Shown here in pieces: positions 51,589 to 61,235 of a stretch of 64,000 nucleotides of DNA. The notes under the pieces are model-generated. The model ran no database searches. It had not been told where the DNA came from and saw nothing but the letters and a program-made list of their open reading frames with translations. The DNA comes from Brevundimonas sp. 357 (GTDB lineage Bacteria; Pseudomonadota; Alphaproteobacteria; Caulobacterales; Caulobacteraceae). Each line of letters starts with the position of its first letter. The first letter of the stretch is position 1. The DNA lies in NCBI RefSeq assembly GCF_003938605.1, contig NZ_RHWX01000012.1, forward strand, positions 62,001-126,000. Reading direction: 5' to 3'. A program made the translations under genes and the position numbers.

Positions 51589-51885
51589 TCAGAACGCCAG
51601 CGGTGCGGTCTGCCAGGTCACGCCGACAGCGGCGACCACAGCGCCGGTCAGGGCGACACGCCGCTCCCAAAGAGCCGGCTCATCCGGCGCCGGACGCCGC
51701 GCCGTAGCGAAGGCCGCGACGGCGATCAGCGTCAGACACAGAAGGCTGAAACCCAATCCGATCCAGCGACCGGCGGCCGCCTCGGTCGAGAACCACACGT
51801 CTGCGGCGCTGGCCAACAGGTAAAGCCCCAGAAAATGCGCGGCCCAGATCAGCAGCCCCGCCGTCATGGCCAGCCAGCGCCTCAT
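51589..51885 (-). CDS. Small membrane protein of the caa3 oxidase operon
   Basis: 98 residues, three membrane helices (LAMTAGLLIWAAHFLGLYLL, GRWIGLGFSLLCLTLIAVAA, RVALTGAVVAAVGVTWQT). The ATG overlaps the ctaD stop (ATGA), which suggests an oxidase accessory subunit. No named family recognised. Confidence 0.65.
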   Translation of the reverse strand: MRRWLAMTAGLLIWAAHFLGLYLLASAADVWFSTEAAAGRWIGLGFSLLCLTLIAVAAFATARRPAPDEPALWERRVALTGAVVAAVGVTWQTAPLAF

Positions 51886-54428
51886 GCGCCGGAGCCCGGA
51901 AACAGTCGGATCAGCAGTACCACGATCACCGCCTGCGCCGCCGTATAGGTCATGAAGAGGCCGATCAGGTCTACCGTCGACGGCCGCTCGGCCGACAGCC
52001 GCCTGAACGCCCGTCGCAGCAGGATGTAGAGTCCCATCAACATCCCGATCCCGGCAAACGTCGCCGACCACCCGAGCAGGGCGAAGACGGCGGCGCCCTG
52101 GCTGGTGGCGTCAGGCTTGAGCCCAGCGGTCCACCAGGCCTGGAGCTCAAGCCCTATCGCCGTCGCGGCCGCGATGGCGCTGATGACCAGAAGAACCGTA
52201 GCGAGCGTCTCCGCTCCCTTCCCGGCCCGTCGCAAAACGTGCGGCGCCGCTGCGGCGCAAAGCCCCCCCAGGGCCAGAACGCCGAGGTGCAGCATCATCG
52301 ACGCCGTCTCCGGCGGCGCCTGCCACAGATCCGGCCGCCGGCTCCACAGAAAGACATAGGAGAAGCCCGCCAGCAGGCAGACCATGCCGCCGACAATCAG
52401 CACGATCACCATGGCCCACCAGCCGTGGCTGGACGGACCCGAAACATAGTTGGGTACGCGGACGCCCGCTCCGATGTCGGTCGTCTTGCGGCTGTGCGGC
52501 GCGTCCAGAAACCAGCACCAGCGCATGATGCAGTAGATCGCCAGCACGCCGCTGACCACGGCGGCGACATAGGCCTGGATGGTCAGGATCAGGAAGAAGC
52601 CTGCCGTGAAGAGGGCGCCGAACACGTGCCAGGGTGACGGACGCGGGAGGCGCAAGACATACTGCGGCTCAGCGTTCAGAGGGCTGGTGACCAGGGTCTG
52701 GCGCTCGCCTCCCGCCGCGCCGGGCAGGAACCAGCGCCCCTCCTCCACCTCCTTCGCCAAGCTCTTCTGTTCCCACAGCGGATAGAGGCTCTTCACCACG
52801 GGGACGGAGCGCACGGAATAATAGCCGCTGGGCAGCCACTCCAGTCCTGGGCCGTCGTGGATGTTGCCCGCCTCGCGCGGGCCGAAGGGGCGGAAGTTGC
52901 GGATCATGTCGACGACCCACAGCAGGACCGCCAGGCCGAACAGGAAGGCCCCGACGGTGGAGATGAAGTTGGGTAGATCCCAGCCCCGCCCCGGCAGATA
53001 GGTGTAGACCCGACGCGGCATCCCCATCAGCCCCGTCAGATGCATCGGCATGAAAGCGATGTTGTGCCCGACGAACATCAGCCAGAAGATCCATCTGCCC
53101 ATGCGTTCGCTCAACGGCCGGACGCTGGACATCGGCAGCCAGTAGTAGATGGCCGCGAACACCGGAAAGACCATGCCGCCGATCAGGACATAGTGCAGGT
53201 GGGCGACGATGAAATAGCTGTCGTGGGCCTGCCAGTCGAAGGGCACCATGGCGACCATCACCCCGGTCAGCCCGCCCATGACGAAGATGACCAGGCCGCC
53301 CACGGCGAACAGGCCGGGCGTGGTGAAGCGCATCTTTCCGGCCGCTATGGTGGCGATCCAGGCGAAGACCTGCACGCCCGCAGGGACGCTGACCGCCATG
53401 GAGGCGGCGCTGAAGTAGTTGATGCTGATCTGCGGCATGCCGGTGGTGAACATGTGGTGCGCCCACACGCCGAAGCTGATGAAGCCGGTCGCCAGCATGG
53501 CCATGACCACCAGGGGATGGCCGACCAGCTTCGTGCGCGCCATTGCGGGGATGATGGTCGACATGGCCCCGGCCGCCGGCAGGAAGATGATGTAGACCTC
53601 CGGATGGCCGAAGAACCAGAACAGGTGCTGCCACAGCATGGGATCGCCGCCCTTCAGCGGATCGAAGAAGGGCCAGCCCAGCGCCCGTTCCAGCTCCAGC
53701 AGCAAGGTCGCCAGGATCACCGAAGGAAAGGCGATGATGATCATGCAGGCGAAGATCAGCATCGCCCAGGCGAAGACCGGCAGCTTGTCCAGCGTCATGC
53801 CGGGCGCGCGCGTCTTCAGCACGCCGACGATGATCTCGATCGCTCCGGCGATGGCCGATATCTCGATAAAACCGATGCCCAGCAGCCAGAAGTCGGCGTT
53901 GATCCCCGGCGAATAGGTCATGCCCGTCAGCGGCGGGTACATGAACCATCCCCCGTCCGGCGCCAGGCCGAAGAACAGGGAGCAGAAGAAGGCCAGGCCG
54001 CCGATCAGATAGGCCCAGAAGGCGTAGGCCCCCAGGCGCGGAAACGGCAGGTCGCGCGCCCCCAGCATCTGCGGCAGCAGCAGCACGCCCAGCGCCTCGA
54101 CCGCCGGCACGGCGAACAGGAACATCATCACCGTGCCGTGCATGGTGAAGATCTGGTTGTAGGTCTCCTGCGGCAGGAAGCCGGTCATCGGCAGGGCCAG
54201 CTGGGTGCGCATCAACAGCGCCAGCACGCCTGCCAACACGAAGAACAGCATGGCCGCGCCGACGTAATAGGCGCCGATGATGTTGTTGTTGATCGCCGTG
54301 ATCCACTCGCCGGGACGGCGCGGACCGCACCAGGCGGCTTCCAACTGCTCCAGCTCGCCGTCCGGACGCGGCTCCTCGGTGGGAAAGCGATCGTATTTGC
54401 GGACGTCGAAGCCGGTTTCCGACGTCAT
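51882..54428 (-). CDS. ctaD: Cytochrome c oxidase subunit I fused to subunit III (CoxA-CoxC)
   Basis: 848 residues. Subunit I: low-spin haem/histidine in FTMHGTVMMF, GHPEVYIIFLPAAGAMS (CuB His-Tyr cross-link), WAHHMFTTGMP (CuB histidines) and FIVAHLHYVLIGG (haem ligands). After about residue 600, extra helices (HGWWAMVIVLIVGGMVCLLA and onward) form a subunit III-like domain. This is the catalytic core of a caa3-type terminal oxidase reducing O2. The ATG overlaps the coxB stop. Confidence 0.95.
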   Translation of the reverse strand: MTSETGFDVRKYDRFPTEEPRPDGELEQLEAAWCGPRRPGEWITAINNNIIGAYYVGAAMLFFVLAGVLALLMRTQLALPMTGFLPQETYNQIFTMHGTVMMFLFAVPAVEALGVLLLPQMLGARDLPFPRLGAYAFWAYLIGGLAFFCSLFFGLAPDGGWFMYPPLTGMTYSPGINADFWLLGIGFIEISAIAGAIEIIVGVLKTRAPGMTLDKLPVFAWAMLIFACMIIIAFPSVILATLLLELERALGWPFFDPLKGGDPMLWQHLFWFFGHPEVYIIFLPAAGAMSTIIPAMARTKLVGHPLVVMAMLATGFISFGVWAHHMFTTGMPQISINYFSAASMAVSVPAGVQVFAWIATIAAGKMRFTTPGLFAVGGLVIFVMGGLTGVMVAMVPFDWQAHDSYFIVAHLHYVLIGGMVFPVFAAIYYWLPMSSVRPLSERMGRWIFWLMFVGHNIAFMPMHLTGLMGMPRRVYTYLPGRGWDLPNFISTVGAFLFGLAVLLWVVDMIRNFRPFGPREAGNIHDGPGLEWLPSGYYSVRSVPVVKSLYPLWEQKSLAKEVEEGRWFLPGAAGGERQTLVTSPLNAEPQYVLRLPRPSPWHVFGALFTAGFFLILTIQAYVAAVVSGVLAIYCIMRWCWFLDAPHSRKTTDIGAGVRVPNYVSGPSSHGWWAMVIVLIVGGMVCLLAGFSYVFLWSRRPDLWQAPPETASMMLHLGVLALGGLCAAAAPHVLRRAGKGAETLATVLLVISAIAAATAIGLELQAWWTAGLKPDATSQGAAVFALLGWSATFAGIGMLMGLYILLRRAFRRLSAERPSTVDLIGLFMTYTAAQAVIVVLLIRLFPGSGA

Positions 54429-55375
54429 TTCAGACTGTCCAGATAGGCGGCCAGGTCGCGCAGCTCGCGCCCGGTCAGCACCGGATAGGACGGCATGCGG
54501 TTGCCTGGCTTGATCCCTTGGCTGTCGGCGATCCACCCCGCCATCGTGCCCTGATTGTTGGGCAGGATGCCCGCGCCCAGCGTCTGGCGCGAACCGACGT
54601 GGGTCAGGTCAGGTCCGGCCAGGCCGTTGGCCTCCGTTCCGCGTATGGTGTGGCAGGCGCCGCAGCCCGAGACGCTGAACACTCCCGCGCCGGGCAGGGC
54701 GGACGGCGCGGCGGGCGCGGCCTGCCTGGCCCGCCAGGCCTCGAAGTCGGCCTCGGCATGGGCGACGACGACGAAGCCCATCAGGGCGTGAGGTCCGCCG
54801 CAATATTCGGCGCACTGTCCCGCATAGACGCCCGGCTTGTCAGCCTGCAGGCGCATGAAGTTGCGGCGGCCCGGGATCATGTCCGTCTTGCCCCCCAGGC
54901 GCGGCACCCACAGGCTATGGATGACGTCGGCGCTCTCCAATTCGATCACCACCGGACGGCCGACGGGGATGTGAACCTCATTGGCGTCCTGGACCGTTTC
55001 GCGGCCCTGGTCGTCCAGATAGGCTACGCGCCACCACCACATCTCGCCGGTGACGCGCACGCGCATCTCGCCGTCACGCGGCGCATCCGACACGCGCGCG
55101 GTGACGCTGAGGCCGTAGATCAGCAGGCCCGTCAGCACGACCACCGGAAAGGCCAGACCGCCGATCCAGACCAGGCGCTCGCCGCCAACGCGACGTTTCC
55201 ACGTCCTCGGCCCGAACAAGGCGACGCCCAGGGCGATCAGGACAACGGCCAGCACGACCGCGCCCATGACGAACAGCACCCAGGCGACGACCGTCACCGG
55301 CCCGGCGAACGGTCCGGCCGGGTCCAGAACCGGCGGCGGCCAGCCGCCCAGCATGTCCGGCGTCTCAGTCGTCAT
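54425..55375 (-). CDS. ctaC: Cytochrome c oxidase subunit II fused to cytochrome c (CoxB)
   Basis: 316 residues. Two N-terminal helices, a cupredoxin domain with the CuA site CAEYCGGPHALMGF and ligand His in ADVIHSLWVP, then a C-terminal cytochrome c (SVSGCGACHTIRG, axial Met in NRMPSYP). The fusion is diagnostic for caa3 oxidases. The start overlaps the cytochrome c gene upstream. Confidence 0.96.
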   Translation of the reverse strand: MTTETPDMLGGWPPPVLDPAGPFAGPVTVVAWVLFVMGAVVLAVVLIALGVALFGPRTWKRRVGGERLVWIGGLAFPVVVLTGLLIYGLSVTARVSDAPRDGEMRVRVTGEMWWWRVAYLDDQGRETVQDANEVHIPVGRPVVIELESADVIHSLWVPRLGGKTDMIPGRRNFMRLQADKPGVYAGQCAEYCGGPHALMGFVVVAHAEADFEAWRARQAAPAAPSALPGAGVFSVSGCGACHTIRGTEANGLAGPDLTHVGSRQTLGAGILPNNQGTMAGWIADSQGIKPGNRMPSYPVLTGRELRDLAAYLDSLK

Positions 55376-55742
55376 CGAGCGTATAGAGATAGGCCGCTAT
55401 GTCGCGGGCTTCGGCTTCGCTCAGGGGCATAGGCGGCATGCCGGTGTCGGGCAGCAACGACGGCGCGTCGCGGACGAAGACGGCCATGACCGCGGGCTGG
55501 TTCGGCAGCCTCCCGGCGATCATCGGCCGCGCCCCCACGCCCGCCAGCGATCCGCCGGTCCGCCCCTCGGGCCAGGCCACGCCGGGAATGACGTGGCAGG
55601 CGCCGCAGCCCTGAGTCCGGATCAGGCGCAGCCCCTCGACCCCGTCGGCGCCCGCCAGGTCGCGCGGCGCTCCGGCCTTGTCCGCGCAGGCGGCCAGGCC
55701 CAGCAGGCCGGCGGCCGAAACTGCAGCGCCTATCTTCCCCAT
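55365..55742 (-). CDS. Cytochrome c lipoprotein of the oxidase cluster
   Basis: 125 residues from the ATG at 55742. Lipoprotein signal SAAGLLGLAACADK, one haem site (TQGCGACHVIPG) and axial Met in TGMPPMPLSE. It overlaps coxB by 11 bases. It likely delivers electrons to the oxidase. It is divergent to the next cytochrome gene. Confidence 0.85.
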   Translation of the reverse strand: MGKIGAAVSAAGLLGLAACADKAGAPRDLAGADGVEGLRLIRTQGCGACHVIPGVAWPEGRTGGSLAGVGARPMIAGRLPNQPAVMAVFVRDAPSLLPDTGMPPMPLSEAEARDIAAYLYTLDDD

Positions 55743-55852
55743 CGTCGCGACATGACGGCATACGGCCCCTTTCCGCTTCGCCAGAACCAATCCGCCGGGC
55801 GGCCAGGGGTTCCGAGGCGGAACCGACGCCGCAAAGCCGGTGTTGGACCGGG

Positions 55853-56593
55853 GTGCGCGCCCTGCTCCTCGCTTTTCTGGGACTGACCCTCGCCGCCTGC
55901 GACGCGACGCCAGGCGCGACCGACCGCGTCTTTCAGGCGTCCGGCGAGGTGATCGCCATGAGCGGGGGCGCGGGCGGCGCGGCCAACGCCTGCTTCACCT
56001 GTCACGGCCTGAAGGGCGAAGGCGACGGCGTCTCGACGCCGCGCCTCGCCGGTCTGGACCAGGGCTATCTGCAGAAACAGATGGAGGATTACGCCGGCGG
56101 CCTGCGTCCCGATGACGTGATGACCCGCGTGGCCAAGGGCCTGGATCAGGACGCGCGCAGGGCCGTCGCTGCCTGGTACGCCGGACTGCCCCCGCCCGCC
56201 GTTCAGACTTCAACCGCCTCTCCGCCCCAGATCTGGTTGACCGGCGACACGGCGCGCGGAATCACGGCCTGCGCCGCCTGTCATGGCGTTGAAGGCCAAG
56301 GTGCGGGCGAAGGGCAGCCGATAGTCGCCGGGCAGCCCGCCGCCTATACGCTGGAACAGATTGACCGCTGGAAGTCCGGCGAGCGGCGAAACGACCCGCG
56401 CGGCGTCATGGCCGCCGCCGTCCAACGGCTGACGGACGACGAAGCCCGCGCCATCGCCGCCTGGCTGTCGACCCAGCCGCCCTCCCCGGTCCGCGCCGAA
56501 GCGTCGGTCGCCCGCGCCGCCTCGGTCGCCGCTGCGGCGCGCCCGGCCGCGTCGCGCGAAATCCGCCGCCCCGCTCGTTCCGACGGCGGCTGA
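55853..56593 (+). CDS. Dihaem cytochrome c (class I) lipoprotein
   Basis: 246 residues, GTG start. Lipoprotein signal LLLAFLGLTLAACDATPG. Two CxxCH sites (NACFTCHGLKGEGDG and TACAACHGVEGQGAG), each followed by a C-terminal helix. The Ala/Arg-rich tail is unstructured. Resembles c4-type cytochromes acting as electron shuttles to oxidases. Confidence 0.88.
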   Translation: MRALLLAFLGLTLAACDATPGATDRVFQASGEVIAMSGGAGGAANACFTCHGLKGEGDGVSTPRLAGLDQGYLQKQMEDYAGGLRPDDVMTRVAKGLDQDARRAVAAWYAGLPPPAVQTSTASPPQIWLTGDTARGITACAACHGVEGQGAGEGQPIVAGQPAAYTLEQIDRWKSGERRNDPRGVMAAAVQRLTDDEARAIAAWLSTQPPSPVRAEASVARAASVAAAARPAASREIRRPARSDGG

Positions 56594-56665
56594 ACTCCTC
56601 GGGAACAGACCACGCACACAGCGATTGGTTGTCTCACGACTAGAACAACCCGGTGGAGGCCGCTG

Positions 56666-57112
56666 ATGCACGCCCACAGCTATCGCAATCTCGCATTCGA
56701 ACTGCTGATCGACTTCGTCATCATGTATCTGGTGATGTTCACCATGATCGCGACGCTCGATCATTTCCGCTTCAACCTGAACAACGTCTATATGACGCTG
56801 ATGATGGTCGCGCCCATGGCCGTGGTGATGCTGCTGTCGATGCGCTCGATGTTTCAGAATAGGCGCGCCAATTGGATCATCATCGGGATCGCCGCCTTCG
56901 TCTTCGCCGCCAGCTTCTACGCCATGCGCACCCAGGCGGCCATTAACGACCAGGAGCTGATCCGCGGCATGATCCCCCATCATTCCGGGGCGATCCTGAT
57001 GTGCGGAAAGGCCAAGCTGACCGACCCTGAGCTCATCGCCCTGTGCGACGAAATCATCGTCGCTCAAGAGCGGGAGATCGCCCAGATGCAGGCGATCCTG
57101 GACCGACTCTAG
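56666..57112 (+). CDS. DUF305 membrane protein
   Basis: 148 residues. Three membrane helices, then the DUF305 segment NDQELIRGMIPHHSGAILMC and IIVAQEREIAQMQAIL. DUF305 proteins are ferritin-like helical proteins that often bind copper via His/Met. The nearby oxidase makes a metal-related role plausible. The stop overlaps the convergent b561 gene. Confidence 0.85.
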   Translation: MHAHSYRNLAFELLIDFVIMYLVMFTMIATLDHFRFNLNNVYMTLMMVAPMAVVMLLSMRSMFQNRRANWIIIGIAAFVFAASFYAMRTQAAINDQELIRGMIPHHSGAILMCGKAKLTDPELIALCDEIIVAQEREIAQMQAILDRL

Positions 57113-57825
57113 ACCTGGAAGCGGGTGCGGCCGCGCCGCAGCCTCCGAACGGTCGTCGCGATCCTTTTCTCCAGCGCGCGCCATCGTCGCTGCCATCGCG
57201 TGCGGCGCGGCCTCAGTTGAGGCACGACCGGCAGCATGGCGTGGAAGACGTCGTCGCGGTCGATCAGATGGTGCTTCAGCGCGGCCCCTGCATGGATCGG
57301 GATCATCAGCAGAAGGGCGATGACGAGGCCCCAGTGCATCCACTCAGCCGCCGCCTCGACCGCCCAGAGCTGACGATTCGACAGATCCTGCATCGGCAGC
57401 ATCGGCCAGGGTATGAAGCCCGCCGCCGCCAGTTGGGCGTCTCGCGCTGTGGCCGATATCATCGTCCAACCCGACAACGGCAGGCCGAACAGGCAGAGAT
57501 AGAAGACATAGTGGGTGACGTGGGCGGCCGTGCTTTCCCATCCCGGCTTGTCCGCGTCATTGATCAGATCCGGCGCGACCAGCCGCCAGGTCAGGCGGCC
57601 GATCACCAGCAACAGCATCAGCACGCCGACGGCGAAATGGACCTCATAGGCCGCGACCTTCTCGCCGCCGACCGGCAGTCGCCCCATCCACCAGCCCCAG
57701 CCCAACTGGAACACGACCAGACCTGCCATGATCCAGTGAAACCAGATGGCCACGGGAGAATAGCGCCCCTCGTCATGATGACCTGCGGCCCACTCCAGCG
57801 CCTGGGCGATCAGTCGGTCGATCAT
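57109..57825 (-). CDS. Cytochrome b561 family protein
   Basis: 238 residues from the ATG at 57825. Four helices with haem-ligand histidines in IWFHWIMAGLVVFQLGWGWW, YEVHFAVGVLMLLLVIGRLT, HVTHYVFYLCLFGLPLSGW and IPIHAGAALKHHLIDRDD. It carries a basic C-terminus. Its ATGA overlap with ctaG places it in the oxidase gene group. Confidence 0.9.
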   Translation of the reverse strand: MIDRLIAQALEWAAGHHDEGRYSPVAIWFHWIMAGLVVFQLGWGWWMGRLPVGGEKVAAYEVHFAVGVLMLLLVIGRLTWRLVAPDLINDADKPGWESTAAHVTHYVFYLCLFGLPLSGWTMISATARDAQLAAAGFIPWPMLPMQDLSNRQLWAVEAAAEWMHWGLVIALLLMIPIHAGAALKHHLIDRDDVFHAMLPVVPQLRPRRTRWQRRWRALEKRIATTVRRLRRGRTRFQV

Positions 57826-58544
57826 GCCGCCGCCTCGCCCGCCGGCTTCAGCAGACCGTGAATCCGCCACAGTGCGGCCAGCAGGTAGGCCGCCGCCGCC
57901 GGCGCCCACATGATGAGCCCGGCCGCCTGCTGGTCCTCCAGCGGCGTCATGTTCCAGGCCATGGTGCTGGCGAAATGCGGCGCATAGAGCGGCTGGCCCG
58001 CGAACACGATCAAGGCGCCCAGAAGCCCCATCAACAGCATGGCCGCCAGCAGGGCCGCGACGGCCGCATGCCCCCTTGCGCTGCGAACCGCCGCCCAGAA
58101 CCAGACGGCGCTTCCCAGGATGCTGATCTGCATCAGCCAATAGATTCCGTCATGCGACAGAGCCTGAGCGTAGGGCTCCGGCGCATGCCAGGCCCAAAAG
58201 ACCACCGCCTGCACCGCCGCCGCCGCCGCCACACGCGGCGGTTTCAACCGAGGCAGGCACAAGGCCAGCAGGGGCGCCGCCGCCAAAACCAACAGCAGGT
58301 GATGCAGGGTCCGCGCCATGAACAAGGCGGAGCTCAAGGCGCATAGCGGCGAGATGAAGCCGACCGCCAGCACCGCCATCGCCGCGCTGAAGCGTCCCCT
58401 CTGCTGTTCGCGCAGCAGGATCAATCCGGCCGTCGTCGCCGCCGCCATGACAGACAACAGGATCAGATCGCCGTTCCAGCGCCCAAGCGCCTCGGCGGGA
58501 TCGGGCGCAGGCCCGCAATAGGGTGTCCAGGCGACGTCGACCAT
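57822..58544 (-). CDS. ctaG: caa3-type cytochrome oxidase assembly protein CtaG
   Basis: 240 residues, about seven helices, with conserved polar positions typical of the CtaG_caa3 family (MARTLHHLLLVLAAAPLLAL, YWLMQISILGSAVWFW). It assists maturation of caa3 oxidases, which fits the neighbouring genes. Confidence 0.85.
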   Translation of the reverse strand: MVDVAWTPYCGPAPDPAEALGRWNGDLILLSVMAAATTAGLILLREQQRGRFSAAMAVLAVGFISPLCALSSALFMARTLHHLLLVLAAAPLLALCLPRLKPPRVAAAAAVQAVVFWAWHAPEPYAQALSHDGIYWLMQISILGSAVWFWAAVRSARGHAAVAALLAAMLLMGLLGALIVFAGQPLYAPHFASTMAWNMTPLEDQQAAGLIMWAPAAAAYLLAALWRIHGLLKPAGEAAA

Positions 58545-58656
58545 CCTGGACCAACGCCTCCACGCCGTGACGGTTCACCGGCGTCCGGTCGCGCACAGAA
58601 ACGGAACCGCGTTTCTCCGCACGCCGTTTCCCTGCCCTGTTCAGGAACTTGATCCC

Positions 58657-59436
58657 ATGTCCGACACGGTCGCCGATCCCGCCTTCGAACCACCGCCCGA
58701 GGCTCGCGCCTTCTATGAGGAGGCCCTGCGTCTGCTGAAGGAGTCCGGCGTGCCATTCCTGCTGTCGGGCACCTACGCCGTCACGGCCTATACGGGCATC
58801 CGTCGTCCTACCAAGGATCTGGACGTCTTCTGCAAGCCCGGCGACTACCCCCGGATTCTGGCCTTCTTCCAGGCGCGCGGCTATCGCACCGACGTCGAGG
58901 ACGAGCGCTGGATCGCCAAGGTCTGGCAGGACGACAAGCATTTCTTCGACGTCATCTTCGCCATGTCGAACGGCACCATCGCCGTGTCCGACAGCTGGTT
59001 CGGGCCGGATCGCATCACCGTCTACGGGCATGAGGTGACGATCACCCCGCCGACCGCCCTGATCCTGTCCAAGGCCTTCATCCAGGACCGCTATCGCTAC
59101 GACGGCGCCGATGTGAACCACGTCATCCTGAAACAGGCCGACGCCATCGACTGGAAGTCGCTTCTGGATCAGATGGACCTCTATTGGGAGGTGCTGATGG
59201 CGCATCTGCTCAACTTCCGCTTCGCCTATCCGACCGAGCGCGGCCTGGTGCCGGCGTGGCTGATGACGGAGTTGATCGGCCGCCTGCAGGCCCAGGTCGA
59301 TCTGCCGGCGCCGCGCGTAAAGGTCTGCCGCGGCCGCCTATTCAGCCCGCGCGACTACATCGCCGACATCTCCGAATGGGGCTTCGGCGACGTGGTGGGC
59401 AAGGGCCTGGAGGAACGCCATGACCCCGTCGCCTGA
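58657..59436 (+). CDS. Nucleotidyltransferase-like protein
   Basis: 259 residues. SGVPFLLSGTYAVTAYTGIRRPTKDLDVFC is a minimal nucleotidyltransferase core of the DUF1814/AbiEii or MNT kind with Asp residues in KDLDVFC. Later blocks (KHFFDVIFAMSNG, PPTALILSKAFIQDRYRYDG) are shared with the family. The ATG at 58657 is preceded by AGGA. Overlaps the phosphoesterase gene, so they work together. Substrate unknown. Confidence 0.75.
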   Translation: MSDTVADPAFEPPPEARAFYEEALRLLKESGVPFLLSGTYAVTAYTGIRRPTKDLDVFCKPGDYPRILAFFQARGYRTDVEDERWIAKVWQDDKHFFDVIFAMSNGTIAVSDSWFGPDRITVYGHEVTITPPTALILSKAFIQDRYRYDGADVNHVILKQADAIDWKSLLDQMDLYWEVLMAHLLNFRFAYPTERGLVPAWLMTELIGRLQAQVDLPAPRVKVCRGRLFSPRDYIADISEWGFGDVVGKGLEERHDPVA

Positions 59437-60211
59437 AACCGCCGCCTCCGCCGCTGACGGCCAGACGCCTCAACCGGGCATGGAAGCCGGACCGAAGAAG
59501 AAGCTGCGCGTCGCCGCCGTCGGCGACCTGCACGTCGGCGAGACCTCGCATCGCGCCTATCGCGACCTGTTCGACCGGGTGCATGAAGACGCGGACGTGC
59601 TGTGCCTGTGCGGCGACCTGGTCAATTTCGGCAAGACGGTCGAGGTGGAGAACCTGCTGGAGGATCTGCGCGCCTGCCGCATCCCCATGGTCGGCGTGCT
59701 CGGCAATCACGAGCATGAGTGCGGCCGACCGCAGGAAGTCATCCGCATGCTGACCGAGGCCGGGGTCAAGATGCTGACCGGCGAGGCCTATGAGATCGAC
59801 GGCGTCGGCTTCGCCGGAGGCAAGGGCTTCGTCGGCGGCTTCGGCCGCTACATGCTCAGCTCCTTCGGCGAGGCCTCGATCAAGACCTTTGTCAATGAGG
59901 CGGTTGAGGACGCCAATCTCATCGAAAATTCGATCCGAACGCTGCGGACCGAGCGGAGCGTGGTTCTGCTCCACTACGCCCCGGTGGTGGATACGGTGAT
60001 CGGCGAGCCGCCGGAGATCCACGCCTTCCTCGGCTCGTCGCGCCTGGCCGAGGTCGTCGATCGCTATGAGAACGTCAAGCTGGTGCTGCACGGCCATGCG
60101 CATCGCGGCGCGCCGGAAGGCCGCACGGCGCGCGGCGTCCCGGTCTTCAACGTCGCCCTGCCCGTGCTGCGGACGATGGGCGATACGCCCTATCGCGTAT
60201 TCGAGGTCTGA
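59420..60211 (+). CDS. Calcineurin-like metallophosphoesterase
   Basis: 263 residues. All family metal-binding blocks: AAVGDLHVGE, LCGDLVNFG, VLGNHEHECG, VLLHYAPVVD and VLHGHAHRGAPEG. Cytoplasmic, no signal peptide. It starts within the end of the nucleotidyltransferase-like gene. Confidence 0.93.
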   Translation: MTPSPETAASAADGQTPQPGMEAGPKKKLRVAAVGDLHVGETSHRAYRDLFDRVHEDADVLCLCGDLVNFGKTVEVENLLEDLRACRIPMVGVLGNHEHECGRPQEVIRMLTEAGVKMLTGEAYEIDGVGFAGGKGFVGGFGRYMLSSFGEASIKTFVNEAVEDANLIENSIRTLRTERSVVLLHYAPVVDTVIGEPPEIHAFLGSSRLAEVVDRYENVKLVLHGHAHRGAPEGRTARGVPVFNVALPVLRTMGDTPYRVFEV

Positions 60212-60214
60212 AGC

Positions 60215-61108
60215 TCAGGCGATCCCGGCGCCGCCGGTGACACCCCAGACCTCGCCCGTGACGAAGCTCGCCTCCTGCGAGGCCAGCAGCACGTAGACCG
60301 GCGCGATCTCGACCGGCTGACCCGGACGTCCGAAGGCGCTGTGAGCGCCGAATTTCTCGACCTTCTCCTGCGGCTGGCCGCCGCTGGGCTGCAAAACCGT
60401 CCAGAAGGGGCCCGGCGCCACGGCGTTCACTCGCACGCCCTTCTCGATCAGCTGCTTCGCCAGGGCCTTGGTGTAGGTGACGATCCCGCCCTTGGTGGTG
60501 GCGTAGTCCAACAGGATGTCCGACGGCTCATAAGCCTGGATCGAGGCGGTGGTGATGACCGCCGCGCCCGGCGGCAGATGGGGCGCCGCCGCCTGACACA
60601 GCCAGTGCAGGGCGTATAGGTTGGTCTTCAGCGTAGCATCGAAATCCTCGGTCGAGACTTCACCCACGTCCTCGCGAAACTGCTGTCGGCCCGCGTTGAC
60701 GACCAGGATGTCCAGACCGCCGAAGGCCTCGAGCGTGCGCGCCACCATGGTCGCATTCCACGCTTCGTCACGCACGTCGCCGGGCAAGGCCAGCGCCTTG
60801 ACGCCTTCGGCCTCAACCAGGGCGATCACCTCGCGCGCGTCGGCCTCCTCTGAGGGAAGATAGGAAATCGCGACATCGGCGCCTTCACGGGCGTAGGCGA
60901 CAGCGATCGCGCGACCGATGCCGGAATCGGCCCCGGTTATCAGGGCGCGGCGCCCCTTCAACCGCCCATGGCCCCGATAGCTGTCCTCGCCATGATCGGG
61001 CTTGGGCTCCATCTTCGCGACCAGACCCGGCGCCGGCTGCGGCTGCCGTGGAAACGGCGGACGCGGATACTGATGGCGAGGATCCTGCATTGTCAGGCGG
61101 TCGGACAT
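60215..61108 (-). CDS. SDR-family oxidoreductase (YghA-like)
   Basis: 297 residues from the ATG at 61108 (GGGAG 5 bases upstream). The N-terminal extension ending MEPKPDHGEDSY is followed by the Rossmann motif ALITGADSGIGRAIAVAYAR, NAGRQQ, catalytic Ser in TTASIQAYEP and Tyr/Lys in LLDYATTKGGIVTYTKALAK. The extended N-terminus is typical of glucose/ribitol dehydrogenase-like YghA/YhdF SDRs. Confidence 0.92.
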   Translation of the reverse strand: MSDRLTMQDPRHQYPRPPFPRQPQPAPGLVAKMEPKPDHGEDSYRGHGRLKGRRALITGADSGIGRAIAVAYAREGADVAISYLPSEEADAREVIALVEAEGVKALALPGDVRDEAWNATMVARTLEAFGGLDILVVNAGRQQFREDVGEVSTEDFDATLKTNLYALHWLCQAAAPHLPPGAAVITTASIQAYEPSDILLDYATTKGGIVTYTKALAKQLIEKGVRVNAVAPGPFWTVLQPSGGQPQEKVEKFGAHSAFGRPGQPVEIAPVYVLLASQEASFVTGEVWGVTGGAGIA

Positions 61109-61235
61109 GACGGCTCCCGTAGACGTGTGAAGGACATGCCCTCCTAAGTCGCCCCCTGTCCGCGCGTTCCCCTCCTGCGGCGGAACGTCGTGTTCAGCCG
61201 CGACGTTTTCGACGCACCCGAGCCGGAGAAGCCGC

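Noticed and set aside
53040..54446. A 468-codon frame opposite ctaD
   Set aside because: Strongly His/Asp/Gln-rich shadow of a highly conserved oxidase gene.
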